From NCBI GenBank assembly GCA_949286115.1, contig CASEBK010000003.1, positions 1 through 64,000 on the forward strand: a stretch of 64,000 nt of DNA. The letters are read 5' to 3'. Numbering within the stretch: the first letter of the stretch is position 1; the number at the start of each line of letters is the position of its first letter. Positions 51,981 to 61,234 of the stretch are shown here, piece after piece. The position numbers and the translations under genes were made by a program. This DNA is from an uncultured Veillonellaceae bacterium (GTDB lineage Bacteria; Bacillota; Negativicutes; Veillonellales; Dialisteraceae). A model generated the notes under the pieces. That model was not told the origin of the DNA. It saw only the letters and a program-made list of their open reading frames with translations, and did no database searches.

Positions 51981-54900
51981 GTGTACGTCCCCCAGAAGTC
52001 GATGTGCGGATCTCCTCATGAAGAAGGGCGAGGAAATCCGTCAGCCATTTCACGGGATCTCCCGGAACGGCAGCTTTTTTTATTTTAACACGGGCCGGAG
52101 CCTGTGGCAAAACGCGCAGCTTGGCCAGAAGGGGCTTCGGCAGCTTCAAGATATCCAGGCCTTCCGCCAGGTCCGTATCCGCCCAGGTCAGAAGATAGCT
52201 GTCGCCGTCCGACACGAGGCTCCCGATGCCGATGGTCCGCGCGAGCACGCGGAGTCTGGCAGCGGCGAAGAGCTTCTCTACCGGAGCCGTGGGCGTACCG
52301 AACCGATCGATCACTTCACCCAGCAGATCTTCCAGCTCTTTTTCCGATACGACGGAAGCGAGCCGCCGATAGATCTCGATCTTCTGCTCCGGACGGGCAA
52401 TGTATTTTTCATCGATATATGCATCCTGCATGAATTCGATAACCGTATCCGGAAGCTTCTTCGGCGTCGGCTGATGCTGACGCTCCGCTTTCAGACGGCG
52501 GATAGCATCATCCAGCATGGTGCAGTAGGTGGCAAATCCCACGGCAGCGATGTTTCCATGCTGCGCCGCGCCAAGGAGATTGCCCGCCCCGCGGATCTCC
52601 AGATCCCGCATGGCGATCTTGAAGCCAGAGCCGAGCTCTGTAAATTCCCGTATAGACTCGAGGCGCTTTTCCGCCACTTCGGAGAGCACCTTGCCCCGCC
52701 GATAGAAAAAATACGCCCGGGCGATCCGATCCGACCGGCCTACACGGCCCCGCATCTGATAGAGCTGAGAGAGCCCCATGCGGTCCGCATCGTATACGAT
52801 CATGGTGTTCGCATTGGGCTGATCTACACCGTTTTCAATGAGCGTCGTGCAGAGGAGCACATCGTATTTTCCCTGGAAAAAGTCGAACATCACCTGCTCA
52901 AGCGCGTCCCCGTTCATTCGGCCATGTGCGATGCCGATGGAGATATCCTCCGGCAGGAGCGTCCGCAGATGCGCCGCCATGGCGTCGATGGAGTCGATGC
53001 GATTGTAGATGAAGTAGGCCTGCCCGCCCCGCGCTTTTTCCCGAAGGATCGCCTCCTGCGCAATGCGGTCATCGTACTCGGTCACATAGGTCTGGATGGC
53101 GTGGCGGTTCGACGGCGGCTGCGCGATGGTCACCATGTCCCGCACACCGGTGAGGCTCATATGAAGCGTCCGCGGGATCGGCGTCGCCGAAAGTGTCAGG
53201 ACGTCGATGGCGCTGTCCCGGGACTTCCATTTTTCCTTCTGCACCACGCCGAACCGCTGCTCCTCATCCACCACGAGGAGCCCCAGTCTTTTGCACTCGA
53301 TCTTCTTCGACAGAATGGCATGCGTCCCGATGAGCACATCGACCGAGCCGTCGGCCGCGCCGCGCAGGATAGCTTTCTTTTCCTTTGCCGTACAGAAGCG
53401 GTTCAGCACCGCCACGCGTACGCCGAAGCGCTCCATGCGCTCGCAGAACGTCTGGTAATGCTGCTCCGAGAGCACTGTCGTCGGCACGAGCACCACCGAC
53501 TGGTACCCGCTCATCACGCACTTGAAGACCGCCCGCATGGCCACTTCCGTCTTGCCGAATCCCACATCTCCGCAGAGGAGCATGTCCATCGGCTCGGGCT
53601 TTTCCATGGCCCGCTTGATGGCCTCCACCGCAGACAGCTGGTCCGGCGTCTCCACATAGGGAAACGCCTCTTCAAATTCCCTCTGCTCCGGCGTATCCCT
53701 GTCAAAGGCGATGCCCGATGTGATCTCCCGCTTCGCGTAGATGGCAAGGAGACGCTCTGCCAGCTCCTGGATGGATTCCCGCGCTTTGCTGCGGATCTTT
53801 TCCCACGAAGCGCCCCCCATTTTGGAGAGCGTCGGCGTCTGCCCTTCCGGACCGATATATTTTTCGAGCGTGGTGATCTGCTCCATGGGCAGGTACAGCT
53901 TGTCTCCTCCGGCATACTGGATCGTCACATAGTCCCGATGCATGCCGTCGATCTCTATCGTGCGGAGACCGATATAGCGACCGATGCCGTGGACCTTCTG
54001 CACCACGTAATCTCCCTGCTTCAGGTCGGAAAAGAAGCGGACCTGCTGCCCTTTCCCTGCAGAACGGAACCGGCGCACCTTCGGCTTGCCCAGCACATCC
54101 CCTGCCGCAAAAAGCGCCAGCTTCCACTCAGGCAGCTCAAACCCTTTCGTGATGATCCCCGAAAGGACCGCCGCGTGTCCTTCTTCCAGTGTCTCGGAGA
54201 GAGACAGTCCCCGCTCGCGAAGGGCAGACCGGATCTCCTCTTCCTCCGACGGACGGGGGCAGAGGATCCCCACGCGCCAGCCATCGCGCAGCCGATAGGA
54301 GATCTCGTCGGCAAACAGAGCGAACTGCCTCTGATAATTCGTCGCCCCCTGCCCTTTCCACATGAGCGTGCTCCGCGCGGAAAATTCCGGCAGACTCCGA
54401 TTCAGCAGTGAAAAAACGACCCGTTTCCCCCTGGGGGCCGTGAGCTGCACCCAGGACACGCACCGCTCCCGGTTCTCCTTTTCCTCCCGCAGATAGGCTT
54501 TCAGCCGCTCTTCCCCGCGCTGCGGTTCATCATAGATAAAAAGAGCGTTTCCTGCATAATCGGCCAGGCAGCCGGTCTCTTCCCCTTCTGTAGCCAGCGG
54601 AAAGATCACACAGCGATCCAGCGTATCAATGGACCGCTGGTCTTCTTCATCGAACCGGCGCAGCCCGTCTACTTCATCGTCAAAGAATTCCAAGCGAAAC
54701 GGATGCGCTTCATTGATGGCGAACACATCGATGATGTCGCCCCGCACGGCAAAATGACCGCACCGCTCCACCTGATCCACCCGTTCATAGCCATAGGCGA
54801 CCAGATCAGCGAGAAACCGCTCCCGCTCCAGCACATCCCCTAAATGGATCTCCAGCTGCTTTCCGAGGAGTGCCGCCGGCGCGGGCAGCTTTTGCGCGGC

Positions 54901-55299
54901 TTCCACCGCCGACGCCAGGATGACGCATGGCCGCCTCTGAAGAAGCGCCGCAAGCGCCTGCATCCGGCCGCGGAGCGCTTCTGTCCCCGTGAAGGTCACC
55001 GCAAAATCCGCTTTCTCTACCACGGGAAACGGCAGGATCTCGCCGTGCGGTGCAAAGAACTGCAGATCCTCTTCCCACTGCGGGATATCTCTGTGTTCCG
55101 GCACGATGAGCACCATGGGGGCGTCTGCCTGCCGCAGCGCTTCAGCGATCCAGGCCTTCTGCGCGCCGTCCGCGCCGCACACCATGACCGTCTGCTTTTT
55201 CGCCAGCGCGCTTTGCGCCTCTGCCGTGAGCGGAGAAACACGGAGCGCCTCCGCCAGCTGCGGCCCGATCGGCACGGCCTGCCGCTTCTCATCGCTCAT
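51973..55299 (-). CDS. mfd: Transcription-repair coupling factor
   Basis: 1108 residues from the ATG at 55299, which forms an ATGA overlap with the folK stop; the upstream in-frame part only mirrors folK. UvrB-like N-terminal domains, then the RNA-polymerase-binding Tudor-like region (GDYVVQKVHGIGRYIGLRTIE), helicase motifs (LLCGDVGFGKTEVAMRA for Walker A, LLVVDEEQRFGV for DEEQ, TLSATPIPRTLHMSLTG) and a C-terminal TRCF domain. It removes stalled RNA polymerase and recruits UvrA. Translationally coupled to the folate genes. Confidence 0.97.
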   Translation of the reverse strand: MSDEKRQAVPIGPQLAEALRVSPLTAEAQSALAKKQTVMVCGADGAQKAWIAEALRQADAPMVLIVPEHRDIPQWEEDLQFFAPHGEILPFPVVEKADFAVTFTGTEALRGRMQALAALLQRRPCVILASAVEAAQKLPAPAALLGKQLEIHLGDVLERERFLADLVAYGYERVDQVERCGHFAVRGDIIDVFAINEAHPFRLEFFDDEVDGLRRFDEEDQRSIDTLDRCVIFPLATEGEETGCLADYAGNALFIYDEPQRGEERLKAYLREEKENRERCVSWVQLTAPRGKRVVFSLLNRSLPEFSARSTLMWKGQGATNYQRQFALFADEISYRLRDGWRVGILCPRPSEEEEIRSALRERGLSLSETLEEGHAAVLSGIITKGFELPEWKLALFAAGDVLGKPKVRRFRSAGKGQQVRFFSDLKQGDYVVQKVHGIGRYIGLRTIEIDGMHRDYVTIQYAGGDKLYLPMEQITTLEKYIGPEGQTPTLSKMGGASWEKIRSKARESIQELAERLLAIYAKREITSGIAFDRDTPEQREFEEAFPYVETPDQLSAVEAIKRAMEKPEPMDMLLCGDVGFGKTEVAMRAVFKCVMSGYQSVVLVPTTVLSEQHYQTFCERMERFGVRVAVLNRFCTAKEKKAILRGAADGSVDVLIGTHAILSKKIECKRLGLLVVDEEQRFGVVQKEKWKSRDSAIDVLTLSATPIPRTLHMSLTGVRDMVTIAQPPSNRHAIQTYVTEYDDRIAQEAILREKARGGQAYFIYNRIDSIDAMAAHLRTLLPEDISIGIAHGRMNGDALEQVMFDFFQGKYDVLLCTTLIENGVDQPNANTMIVYDADRMGLSQLYQMRGRVGRSDRIARAYFFYRRGKVLSEVAEKRLESIREFTELGSGFKIAMRDLEIRGAGNLLGAAQHGNIAAVGFATYCTMLDDAIRRLKAERQHQPTPKKLPDTVIEFMQDAYIDEKYIARPEQKIEIYRRLASVVSEKELEDLLGEVIDRFGTPTAPVEKLFAAARLRVLARTIGIGSLVSDGDSYLLTWADTDLAEGLDILKLPKPLLAKLRVLPQAPARVKIKKAAVPGDPVKWLTDFLALLHEEIRTSTSGGRTRA

Positions 55300-55796
55300 C
55301 GGTTCACCTCCCAGGATTCTTCCGTTTTCTTCACGCAATCGCTGCTCTGCAGTTCCTTGAGCCGTCTCTCGATGGATACGCCGCGATACTGAAAATCTGG
55401 GGCGATATCGGCCATCGGCGCCAGCACGAACGCACGGTCCCAGAAAAACGGATGAGGCAGGCGGAGAAATTCGCTGTCCCGGACGATCCCCTCTGCATAA
55501 ATAAGGTCTAGATCGAGCGTACGGGGCCCCCAGTGCAGGAGCCGCGTCCTTCCATGGCACTTTTCGATGGCCAGGAGCCTCCGCAGGAGCTCTTCCGGTG
55601 TCCCCTCCCAGGAGACGCGCACGACGGCATTCAAAAAGAGCGCCTGATCTTCTTTGCCCCAGGGGAACGTCTCATACATGGGCGATCTCGCCGTCACGGC
55701 GATACCCTCCGCTGCCATGGCTGCCGCTGCGCTCCTGAGCGTCGCCGCCCGATTCCCCAGATTGGACCCGAGAGAAATGAAATAGCTCTTCTTCAT
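55296..55796 (-). CDS. folK: 2-amino-4-hydroxy-6-hydroxymethyldihydropteridine diphosphokinase
   Basis: 166 residues. YFISLGSNLGNRAATLR, SPMYETFPWGKEDQALFLN and the signature HWGPRTLDLDLIYAEG are intact. It pyrophosphorylates hydroxymethyldihydropterin before the folP step. It overlaps folB and mfd by 4 bp each, indicating one transcript folP-folB-folK-mfd. Confidence 0.97.
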   Translation of the reverse strand: MKKSYFISLGSNLGNRAATLRSAAAAMAAEGIAVTARSPMYETFPWGKEDQALFLNAVVRVSWEGTPEELLRRLLAIEKCHGRTRLLHWGPRTLDLDLIYAEGIVRDSEFLRLPHPFFWDRAFVLAPMADIAPDFQYRGVSIERRLKELQSSDCVKKTEESWEVNR

Positions 55797-56155
55797 CGCT
55801 TCGTCTCCACGGTGACAGACACATCCTCCAGAATGCCGGGGATCGGGGCTGACGGCTTGTGTACGGTGACAGAAAGGCTCTCTACCGGCGGAAAATCCCG
55901 TAAAATACGCCGCCCGATCTCACCGGCCAGTTTTTCCAAAAGCGCATACCGCTCCCCTTCTGCGAGCGCACGGACGCATTCATAGACCTCGCCGTAATTT
56001 ACGGTATTTTCCAATGCGTCGGTCTCGCTCGCCCTCGTCAGCGAAAGCTGCAGATCCACATCGATATAAAACCGCTGCCCCAGGCGATTTTCCTCCGTCA
56101 TGACCCCGTGACGCCCGTAAAACGCCATCCCTTTCAGACAGATCCTGTCCATCAT
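55793..56155 (-). CDS. folB: Dihydroneopterin aldolase
   Basis: 120 residues. ICLKGMAFYGRHGVMTEEN (Glu and His-Gly active-site region), RFYIDVDL and the late KPSAPIPG are typical. It converts dihydroneopterin to hydroxymethyldihydropterin. Start in tandem ATGs next to the folP stop (AAAAGGGTGAG). Confidence 0.96.
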   Translation of the reverse strand: MMDRICLKGMAFYGRHGVMTEENRLGQRFYIDVDLQLSLTRASETDALENTVNYGEVYECVRALAEGERYALLEKLAGEIGRRILRDFPPVESLSVTVHKPSAPIPGILEDVSVTVETKR

Positions 56156-56156
56156 C

Positions 56157-56993
56157 TCACCCTTTTCGCTCCAGCAAAACGTCCGCCGTGCGCACCATGC
56201 GGGCGATCATTCTGACATTGTGCACGCGCACCATGGCGCAGCCTCGTTCCGCGCCCCAGACGCAGACCGCGCCGGTCCCTTCGTCCCGTTCCTCTGCGGG
56301 AAGCCCCAGCACGTCTCCGATGAAGCGCTTTCGGCTCGGCGCGAGCAGAAGAGGATAGGGAAGCGCTGTCAGTTCGCCGATACGCCGCATCACTTCCAGA
56401 TTCTGCGGCGTATCTTTCCCAAACCCGATGCCCGGGTCCAGGATGATGCGGTCCTCCCGCACGCCGTGAGACAGGGCGATCTCCACGGACCGCGCGAAGA
56501 AAGCCTTCATGCAGTCGATGATGTCTCCCTCATAAGACGTTCCCTCCTGATTATGCATCAGAATGACCGGCACATCATATGCGGCCGCCACGTCCGCCAT
56601 TTCTCCGTGATCGTACTGGAAGCCCCAGACGTCATTCAGGATATGCGCTCCCGCCCGAAGCGCCGCCTCTGCCGTGCGGTAGTGATAGGTATCCACAGAG
56701 AGGGGCACAGAAGAGACCGCAAGCACATCCGGCAGAAACTGCATGAGCCGCGCCGTCTCTTCCTCTGAGGTGAGCGCCGTGCTGCCGGGACGCGTGGATT
56801 CGGCGCCCACATCAATCACATCCGCCCCATCGCGGATCATATCCGCCGCATGGGCCGCTGCCCGATGCTTCGTGTTCCACTGCCCTCCGTCGGAAAAAGA
56901 ATCGGGCGTCACATTCAGCACGCCCATGACGCGTGTGCCGTCCCCCAGCACGAGACATTTTCCGTCCGCCCAGTGATAGTTTCTCTGCTCCAT
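56157..56993 (-). CDS. folP: Dihydropteroate synthase
   Basis: 278 residues from the ATG at 56993 with AGAGGG 5 nt upstream; ATGs at 57014 and 57065 are less well placed. VMGVLNVTPDSFSDGG, DVIDVGAESTRPGS, ILNDVWGFQYD, ILDPGIGFGKD and LLLAPSRKRFIG are the conserved TIM-barrel motifs for pterin and pABA binding. It joins p-aminobenzoate to the pterin and is the target of sulfonamides. A weak second promoter (TAGCCA, 17 bp, TATAAT at 57029-57024) is visible just upstream besides the leader at 57.1-57.3 kb. Confidence 0.97.
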   Translation of the reverse strand: MEQRNYHWADGKCLVLGDGTRVMGVLNVTPDSFSDGGQWNTKHRAAAHAADMIRDGADVIDVGAESTRPGSTALTSEEETARLMQFLPDVLAVSSVPLSVDTYHYRTAEAALRAGAHILNDVWGFQYDHGEMADVAAAYDVPVILMHNQEGTSYEGDIIDCMKAFFARSVEIALSHGVREDRIILDPGIGFGKDTPQNLEVMRRIGELTALPYPLLLAPSRKRFIGDVLGLPAEERDEGTGAVCVWGAERGCAMVRVHNVRMIARMVRTADVLLERKG

Positions 56994-57122
56994 ACTGTCC
57001 CTCTTTCTTTTCATATGCTCCTTATTATAAGAGAGCCTCCGCGGATTGGCTACCGCTTCGGTCATTCTTTATCTTCTGTTTCATTCCCCAGAACCCATTC
57101 CCTCTCTTCGAAAAAACGGCAC

Positions 57123-57265
57123 AAAAAAAGCGGCCCACGCCGCTTCTTTCGGCAATGCAGTCATTGAGGAGTATGACCGCACCGCAGCCGGATTGATCAT
57201 CAGGGAAAAAATCATCAATCGGGCCCAGAGGGCCGCGCCCCCTGCTATGGCATTTCCTCCATATG
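57123..57265 (-). ncRNA. Candidate attenuator leader or small RNA upstream of folP
   Basis: A near-consensus promoter at 57298-57271 starts a transcript of about 140 nt that ends in an intrinsic terminator AGCGGC-GTGG-GCCGCT plus seven T (57145-57123). Inside are a hairpin GGCCC-TCT-GGGCC (57234-57222) and a second stem GATTGAT/ATCAATC (57220-57191). GCGGCCC at 57236-57230 is exactly complementary to GGGCCGC in the terminator (57136-57130), so an alternative antiterminator pairing is possible. The known folate-related riboswitch consensus (THF, ZTP) was not recognised. folP starts 130 bp beyond the terminator. It could be a cis-acting attenuator or a free small RNA. Confidence 0.6.
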
Positions 57266-57270
57266 TTTTC

Positions 57271-57298
57271 ATTATACTTGGAAAAGAGGCAAAGTCAA
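57271..57298 (-). promoter_or_regulatory. Strong sigma-70-type promoter upstream of the folP leader
   Basis: TTGACT (57298-57293), a 16-bp spacer and TATAAT (57276-57271) on the minus strand. From 57299 to 57513 I see nothing else that looks functional. Confidence 0.8.
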
Positions 57299-57513
57299 GA
57301 AATACAGCTTCTCTATGCATAGAAAAAACACATCACACAGACGGCCCTGCCATGTCTTACATCCGCAGCAGGTCTTTTGCCGCCAAAGACCTTTTTCTGT
57401 TCTGTGAGGTCTCTCGCCCATAAAAAGACGCTTCGCCCCGCAGAGGCCACAGCCGTGTTCTGACTTCTGTGCCGCCTGCCGCGCTCTTTCCTGCGCAAGA
57501 CCAGGGGCCAAAG

Positions 57514-57539
57514 AAAAACTCCCGGACCGCTCCGGGAGT
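57514..57539 (-). terminator. Intrinsic terminator after ribH
   Basis: The perfect hairpin ACTCCCGGA-GCGG-TCCGGGAGT is followed by TTTTC on the minus strand, about 14 bp after ribH. Confidence 0.9.
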
Positions 57540-57552
57540 CCTGCCTGACCGA

Positions 57553-58020
57553 TCAGGACAGTTTTTTGAAAAGGCTCACCATCTCCAGCGCATCCATCGC
57601 ACATTCGAAGCCCTTGTTGCCGGACTTGAGCCCTGCTCGATTCAGCGCCTGCTCCACTGTGTCCGTGGTGAGCACGCCGTACAGCACGGGGATGCCCGAA
57701 GACAAAGACACCTGAGCGATGCCCTTCGTCACTTCCGTCGCTACGTGTTCGTAGTGGTCCGTCTCTCCACGGATGACTGCGCCGAGACAGATCAGCGCGT
57801 CATACCGACCAGACTCCGCCATTTTTTTCGCCGCCGAAGGGATCTCGAACGCCCCGGGCACCCACGCGAGGTCCACCGTGTCGAGATCAACGCCGTGCCG
57901 GGCGAGCGCATCCGCCGCGCCGTCGATGAGTTTCGACACGATCACTTCATTGAAGCGGGATGCCAGAATGCCCACACGGATCTGGCTGTTCTCAAAAGTA
58001 CCGGAAATAATACGCATCAT
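57553..58020 (-). CDS. ribH: 6,7-dimethyl-8-ribityllumazine synthase
   Basis: 155 residues. [51 protein letters not shown] and [20 protein letters not shown] are all conserved; the catalytic His lies in ETDHYE. It condenses the pyrimidine from RibD with dihydroxybutanone phosphate from RibBA. Last gene of the riboflavin operon, ATGA overlap with ribBA. Confidence 0.98.
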   Translation of the reverse strand: MMRIISGTFENSQIRVGILASRFNEVIVSKLIDGAADALARHGVDLDTVDLAWVPGAFEIPSAAKKMAESGRYDALICLGAVIRGETDHYEHVATEVTKGIAQVSLSSGIPVLYGVLTTDTVEQALNRAGLKSGNKGFECAMDALEMVSLFKKLS

Positions 58021-59234
58021 TCTTCCTCCTTGTCGAACTGCAAGAGATGTCCCATCTTTTTCTGTTTCGTCTTCAGATAAAATTCGTCTTCCTTGCCGGC
58101 TGCCATCTGGATCGGCACGCGCTCCACGATGTGGATGCCGTAGTCAGACACTTCTTCGATCTTCTCCGGATTATTCGTGAGCAGGCGGATGTTGTCGGCG
58201 CCGAGGTCGCGGAGCATCTGCGCGCCCACCATGTATTCCCGAAGGTCTGCCGCAAAGCCCAGCTTCAGGTTGGCCTCCACCGTGTCGTAGCCCTGGTCCT
58301 GAAGCGCATAGGCACGGATCTTATTGATGAGGCCGATGCCCCGGCCTTCCTGCCGGAGATAGATCAGCACGCCCCGTCCTTCCGCAGCGATGCGCTTCAT
58401 GGCCGCGTCGAACTGCTGTCCGCAGTCACAGCGGAGAGAGCCGAAGCAGTCGCCGGTGAGGCATTCCGAATGGACGCGGCAGAGCACCGGGCGGCCGTCT
58501 GCCACATCGCCCATGACGAGTGCCACATGGTGTTCGCCATTCAGCTTGTTGATGTAGCCTACGATGCGGAACTCGCCGTACCGCGTGGGCATGCGCGCCT
58601 CCGCCACGCGCTCCACGAGCTGCTCATGCTTTTTCCGGTACTGGATGAGGTCCTGAATATTTCCGATCTTCATGCCCTTTTCCTTTGCCAAGCGGAACAG
58701 ATCGTCCCGGCGCGCCATGGTGCCGTCTTCGTTCATGATCTCGCAGCAGAGCCCTGCCGGAGCAAGGCCTGCCATCCGCGCCAGATCCACCGTTGCTTCC
58801 GTGTGGCCCGGACGCTCCAGCACGCCCCACTTCTTCGCGCGGAGCGGGAAGAGATGACCAGGACGGCGGAAATCTTCCGGACGCACGCCTTCTTCGATGA
58901 CCTTGCGCGCCGTCAGGGACCGATCGCATGCCGACACTCCCGTGCCCGTATCCTTGTAGTCGATGGATTCCAGAAACGCCGTGTGATGGTTGTCCGTGTT
59001 TCTCCGGATCATCGGACCGAGGAAAAGGCGGTCGGCGATCTCTCCGTCTACGGGCATGCAGAGCACGCCCTTCGCCTCCGAGACCATAAGGTTCACGTTC
59101 TCCGGTGTCGCGAAGTCCGCCGCGCAGATGTAGTCCCCTTCGTTTTCCCGAGATTCCGCATCCTGCATGATGACGCAGCGCCCGGCTTTGATTTCTTCTA
59201 CGATCTCTTCAATGGAATCGAACTTATAATCCAT
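58017..59234 (-). CDS. ribBA: Bifunctional dihydroxybutanone-phosphate synthase / GTP cyclohydrolase II
   Basis: 405 residues from the ATG at 59234 (AGGAGGACATT upstream). The RibB half (residues 1-205) has [18 protein letters not shown] and RPGHLFPL. The RibA half (206-405) has [18 protein letters not shown], the three zinc Cys residues, and RQEGRGIGL. It makes both precursors of the lumazine step. The fusion is the usual Firmicute arrangement. It overlaps ribE by 11 bp. Confidence 0.98.
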   Translation of the reverse strand: MDYKFDSIEEIVEEIKAGRCVIMQDAESRENEGDYICAADFATPENVNLMVSEAKGVLCMPVDGEIADRLFLGPMIRRNTDNHHTAFLESIDYKDTGTGVSACDRSLTARKVIEEGVRPEDFRRPGHLFPLRAKKWGVLERPGHTEATVDLARMAGLAPAGLCCEIMNEDGTMARRDDLFRLAKEKGMKIGNIQDLIQYRKKHEQLVERVAEARMPTRYGEFRIVGYINKLNGEHHVALVMGDVADGRPVLCRVHSECLTGDCFGSLRCDCGQQFDAAMKRIAAEGRGVLIYLRQEGRGIGLINKIRAYALQDQGYDTVEANLKLGFAADLREYMVGAQMLRDLGADNIRLLTNNPEKIEEVSDYGIHIVERVPIQMAAGKEDEFYLKTKQKKMGHLLQFDKEEE

Positions 59235-59880
59235 AATGTCCTCCTGTCTTATGATAGGCACGGAGCACCTCCATAGTGAGTCCCTGTTTTTCGGGCTTCT
59301 CCATCAGCTGCTCCACATATTTTCCCAGCATGTCGCATTCGATGTTGACGGGGTCGCCGGGATGCTTTTCGAAAAGCGCCGTCTTCATTCCCGTATGCGG
59401 GATGACGGATACGGAAAAGCCCCGCTCATCCCGCGCCGTCACGGTCAGACTTACGCCGTCCACGGCGACGGACCCCTTTCCCAAAATATAGCGCATCTTT
59501 TCCGGCAGGAAATCGATGCGGATATCCACTGCGTTCTCGTCCCGCCGCAGGGAGACCAGCTTCCCCGTGCCGTCGATGTGTCCGGATACGATGTGCCCGC
59601 CGATGCGGTCGCCCACGCGGAGCGCCCGTTCCAGATTCACCGCCGTGCCGGGGCGAAAGAGCGAAAAAGCCGTGCGAGCCATCGTCTCCGGCGTGGCGTC
59701 TGCGCTGAACGCATCCTTCCAGAGCCGTGTCACCGTGAGACAGGCGCCGTTCACTGCGATGCTGTCCCCTTCTTTCGTCCCCTCAAGCACCGTATGGCAA
59801 GCGATGATGAGAGAGGCGCTGCGGCTGGTCCGCTCGATACGGCGGACAGCGCCCACTTCTTCAACGATCCCCGTGAACAT
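59224..59880 (-). CDS. ribE: Riboflavin synthase alpha chain
   Basis: 218 residues from the ATG at 59880 (GGAGG 6 nt upstream), giving the invariant [10 protein letters not shown] start. The two lumazine-binding repeats are visible: VNGACLTVT with [12 protein letters not shown], and VDGVSLTVT with [11 protein letters not shown]. It dismutates two lumazines to riboflavin. The first 20 bp overlap the end of ribD. Confidence 0.97.
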   Translation of the reverse strand: MFTGIVEEVGAVRRIERTSRSASLIIACHTVLEGTKEGDSIAVNGACLTVTRLWKDAFSADATPETMARTAFSLFRPGTAVNLERALRVGDRIGGHIVSGHIDGTGKLVSLRRDENAVDIRIDFLPEKMRYILGKGSVAVDGVSLTVTARDERGFSVSVIPHTGMKTALFEKHPGDPVNIECDMLGKYVEQLMEKPEKQGLTMEVLRAYHKTGGHYGL

Positions 59881-60982
59881 GGGCGGCCTCCTTATCAATG
59901 TACGCGGTAAATCGCCAGTCGCTGCCGGAGGGCTCGCAGGTCACATCCCGCAGCCTGACCGCTTCCGACAGATGGGCTGCTCCATAGCCGCCAAGCGGCG
60001 ACGGCGCGCGGCCCCCACCAATGAGGAGCGGCGCCGCATAGAAAATGACTTTGTCGATGATCCCCGCTTCGAGCGCCGCCGCAGCGATCGTCGCTCCTCC
60101 TTCCAGAAGGATGCCGTCGATGCCGCTCATAGCCAGACAGGTCATGGCCAGATTGAGGTCCACTTCTCCATGAAGGCCGTCTGCGACGATGATATCCGCT
60201 CCGAGAGACTGCAGCGCTTTCCGCTTATCTTCCGGCGCCTGCGATGTCGTGAGCATGATGGTATATCCCGGCTCGTGAAGCACTTTCGCCGCCAAAGGAA
60301 TGCGGAGCTGACTGTCTGCGATGATGCGCACTGGGTCTTCCATACCGGGGAGCCGCGCTGTGAGCCGCGGATCATCGGCGAGGATGGTACCGATCCCGGT
60401 CATGATGCCCGCATAGGACCCGCGCAGCTGGTGCACCTCCTCCCGAGATGCCTCCGAAGAGATCCACTGCGAATCCCCTGTATAGCATGCGGTCTTGCCG
60501 TCGAGAGACATAGCCGACTTATAGACTACGAAAGGCTTTTTCTCCGTCACGAATTTCAAAAACACTTCATTGAGCCGTCGGCATTCCTCTTCCAGCACGC
60601 CCACTGTCACAGGAATGCCTGCCGCTTTCAGTTTTTCGATGCCCCGCCCGGCCACGAGCGGATTGGGATCCACCATTGATGTGACCACGCGGCCCACCTT
60701 TTTCCGTATGATAAGGTCCGCACAGGGCGGCGTCTTTCCATAATGCGAGCACGGTTCGAGCGTCACATAGAGCGTCGCTCCCGCCGGGTCCTCCCGGCAG
60801 CTGGCAAAGGCATTGACCTCCGCGTGGGGCCCTCCATACCGCTCATGCCAGCCCTCGCCGATGATCCGGCCGTCCTTTACGAGCACCGCCCCCACCATGG
60901 GATTGGGCCGGGTGTGGCCGATGCCCCGCCCGGCCAGCGCCAGCGCATGCCTCATATACGCCTGATCTTCTGAGGAAAACAA
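59861..60982 (-). CDS. ribD: Bifunctional pyrimidine deaminase / reductase RibD
   Basis: 373 residues. The deaminase domain has the zinc motifs HAEVNAF and PCSHYGKTPPC. The reductase domain (about 150-360) has KSAMSLDGKTAC, GIGTILADDPRLTAR and LLEGGATIAAAAL. The start is a TTG (60982) with AGGAGG 7 nt upstream, and no ATG gives the conserved N-terminus. First gene of ribD-ribE-ribBA-ribH, directly behind the FMN riboswitch. The C-terminal end [10 protein letters not shown] overlaps ribE. Confidence 0.96.
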   Translation of the reverse strand: MFSSEDQAYMRHALALAGRGIGHTRPNPMVGAVLVKDGRIIGEGWHERYGGPHAEVNAFASCREDPAGATLYVTLEPCSHYGKTPPCADLIIRKKVGRVVTSMVDPNPLVAGRGIEKLKAAGIPVTVGVLEEECRRLNEVFLKFVTEKKPFVVYKSAMSLDGKTACYTGDSQWISSEASREEVHQLRGSYAGIMTGIGTILADDPRLTARLPGMEDPVRIIADSQLRIPLAAKVLHEPGYTIMLTTSQAPEDKRKALQSLGADIIVADGLHGEVDLNLAMTCLAMSGIDGILLEGGATIAAAALEAGIIDKVIFYAAPLLIGGGRAPSPLGGYGAAHLSEAVRLRDVTCEPSGSDWRFTAYIDKEAAHVHGDR

Positions 60983-61032
60983 AAAGCCACCTCCTTTTTC
61001 TTTCAGGACGCGGCTTGCGATGGCAGAGACTG

Positions 61033-61174
61033 CCCTCTTCTTTCATCCAGACTATGGAGGAATCCTCCCCCGTACTGTCGGCTCCGGGATCGCACCGGAT
61101 CTGCCTTACGGCTCGTGGGCTGAGAGCATGCTCTATTACCACCGGTCAGGAATTTCACCTTGCCCTGAAGAGAT
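61033..61174 (-). ncRNA. FMN riboswitch (RFN element)
   Basis: The minus strand has all RFN blocks: CTTCAGGGCAAGGTGAAATT (5'), CCTGACCGGTGGTAAT, GCCCACGAGCC, GATCCGGTGCGATCCCGG, GCCGACAGT and GTCTGGATGAAAGAAGAG (3', pairing with the 5' GATCTCTTC). It binds FMN and lowers expression of the rib operon. Between it and ribD (61032-60983) there is a GGCAG-TCT-CTGCC stem but no clear terminator T-run. The ribosome site lies inside a weak AAGCC...GGCTT stem, so control could be at translation initiation. Confidence 0.97.
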
Positions 61175-61191
61175 CATTTCAAATTGTTTCA

Positions 61192-61220
61192 ATTATACAA
61201 AGAGCGCTGCGGAAATTCAA
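61192..61220 (-). promoter_or_regulatory. Promoter of the riboflavin operon
   Basis: TTGAAT (61220-61215), a 17-bp spacer and TATAAT (61197-61192) on the minus strand, about 18 bp before the aptamer. Confidence 0.8.
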
Positions 61221-61234
61221 CCGGTCGGCCGTAT

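Noticed and set aside
51895..54411. Plus-strand frame of about 840 codons opposite mfd
   Set aside because: Shadow; His/Arg-rich without motifs, while the minus strand has complete Mfd helicase motifs.
55300..55560. Upstream in-frame extension of mfd to 55560
   Set aside because: It only reads folK in another frame; the ATGA overlap at 55299 with a GGGAGGTG ribosome site gives the conserved start.
57081..57320. Minus-strand frame of 79 codons upstream of folP
   Set aside because: Its most plausible ATG overlaps the -10 box of the promoter and a terminator hairpin lies inside it; I treat the region as RNA.
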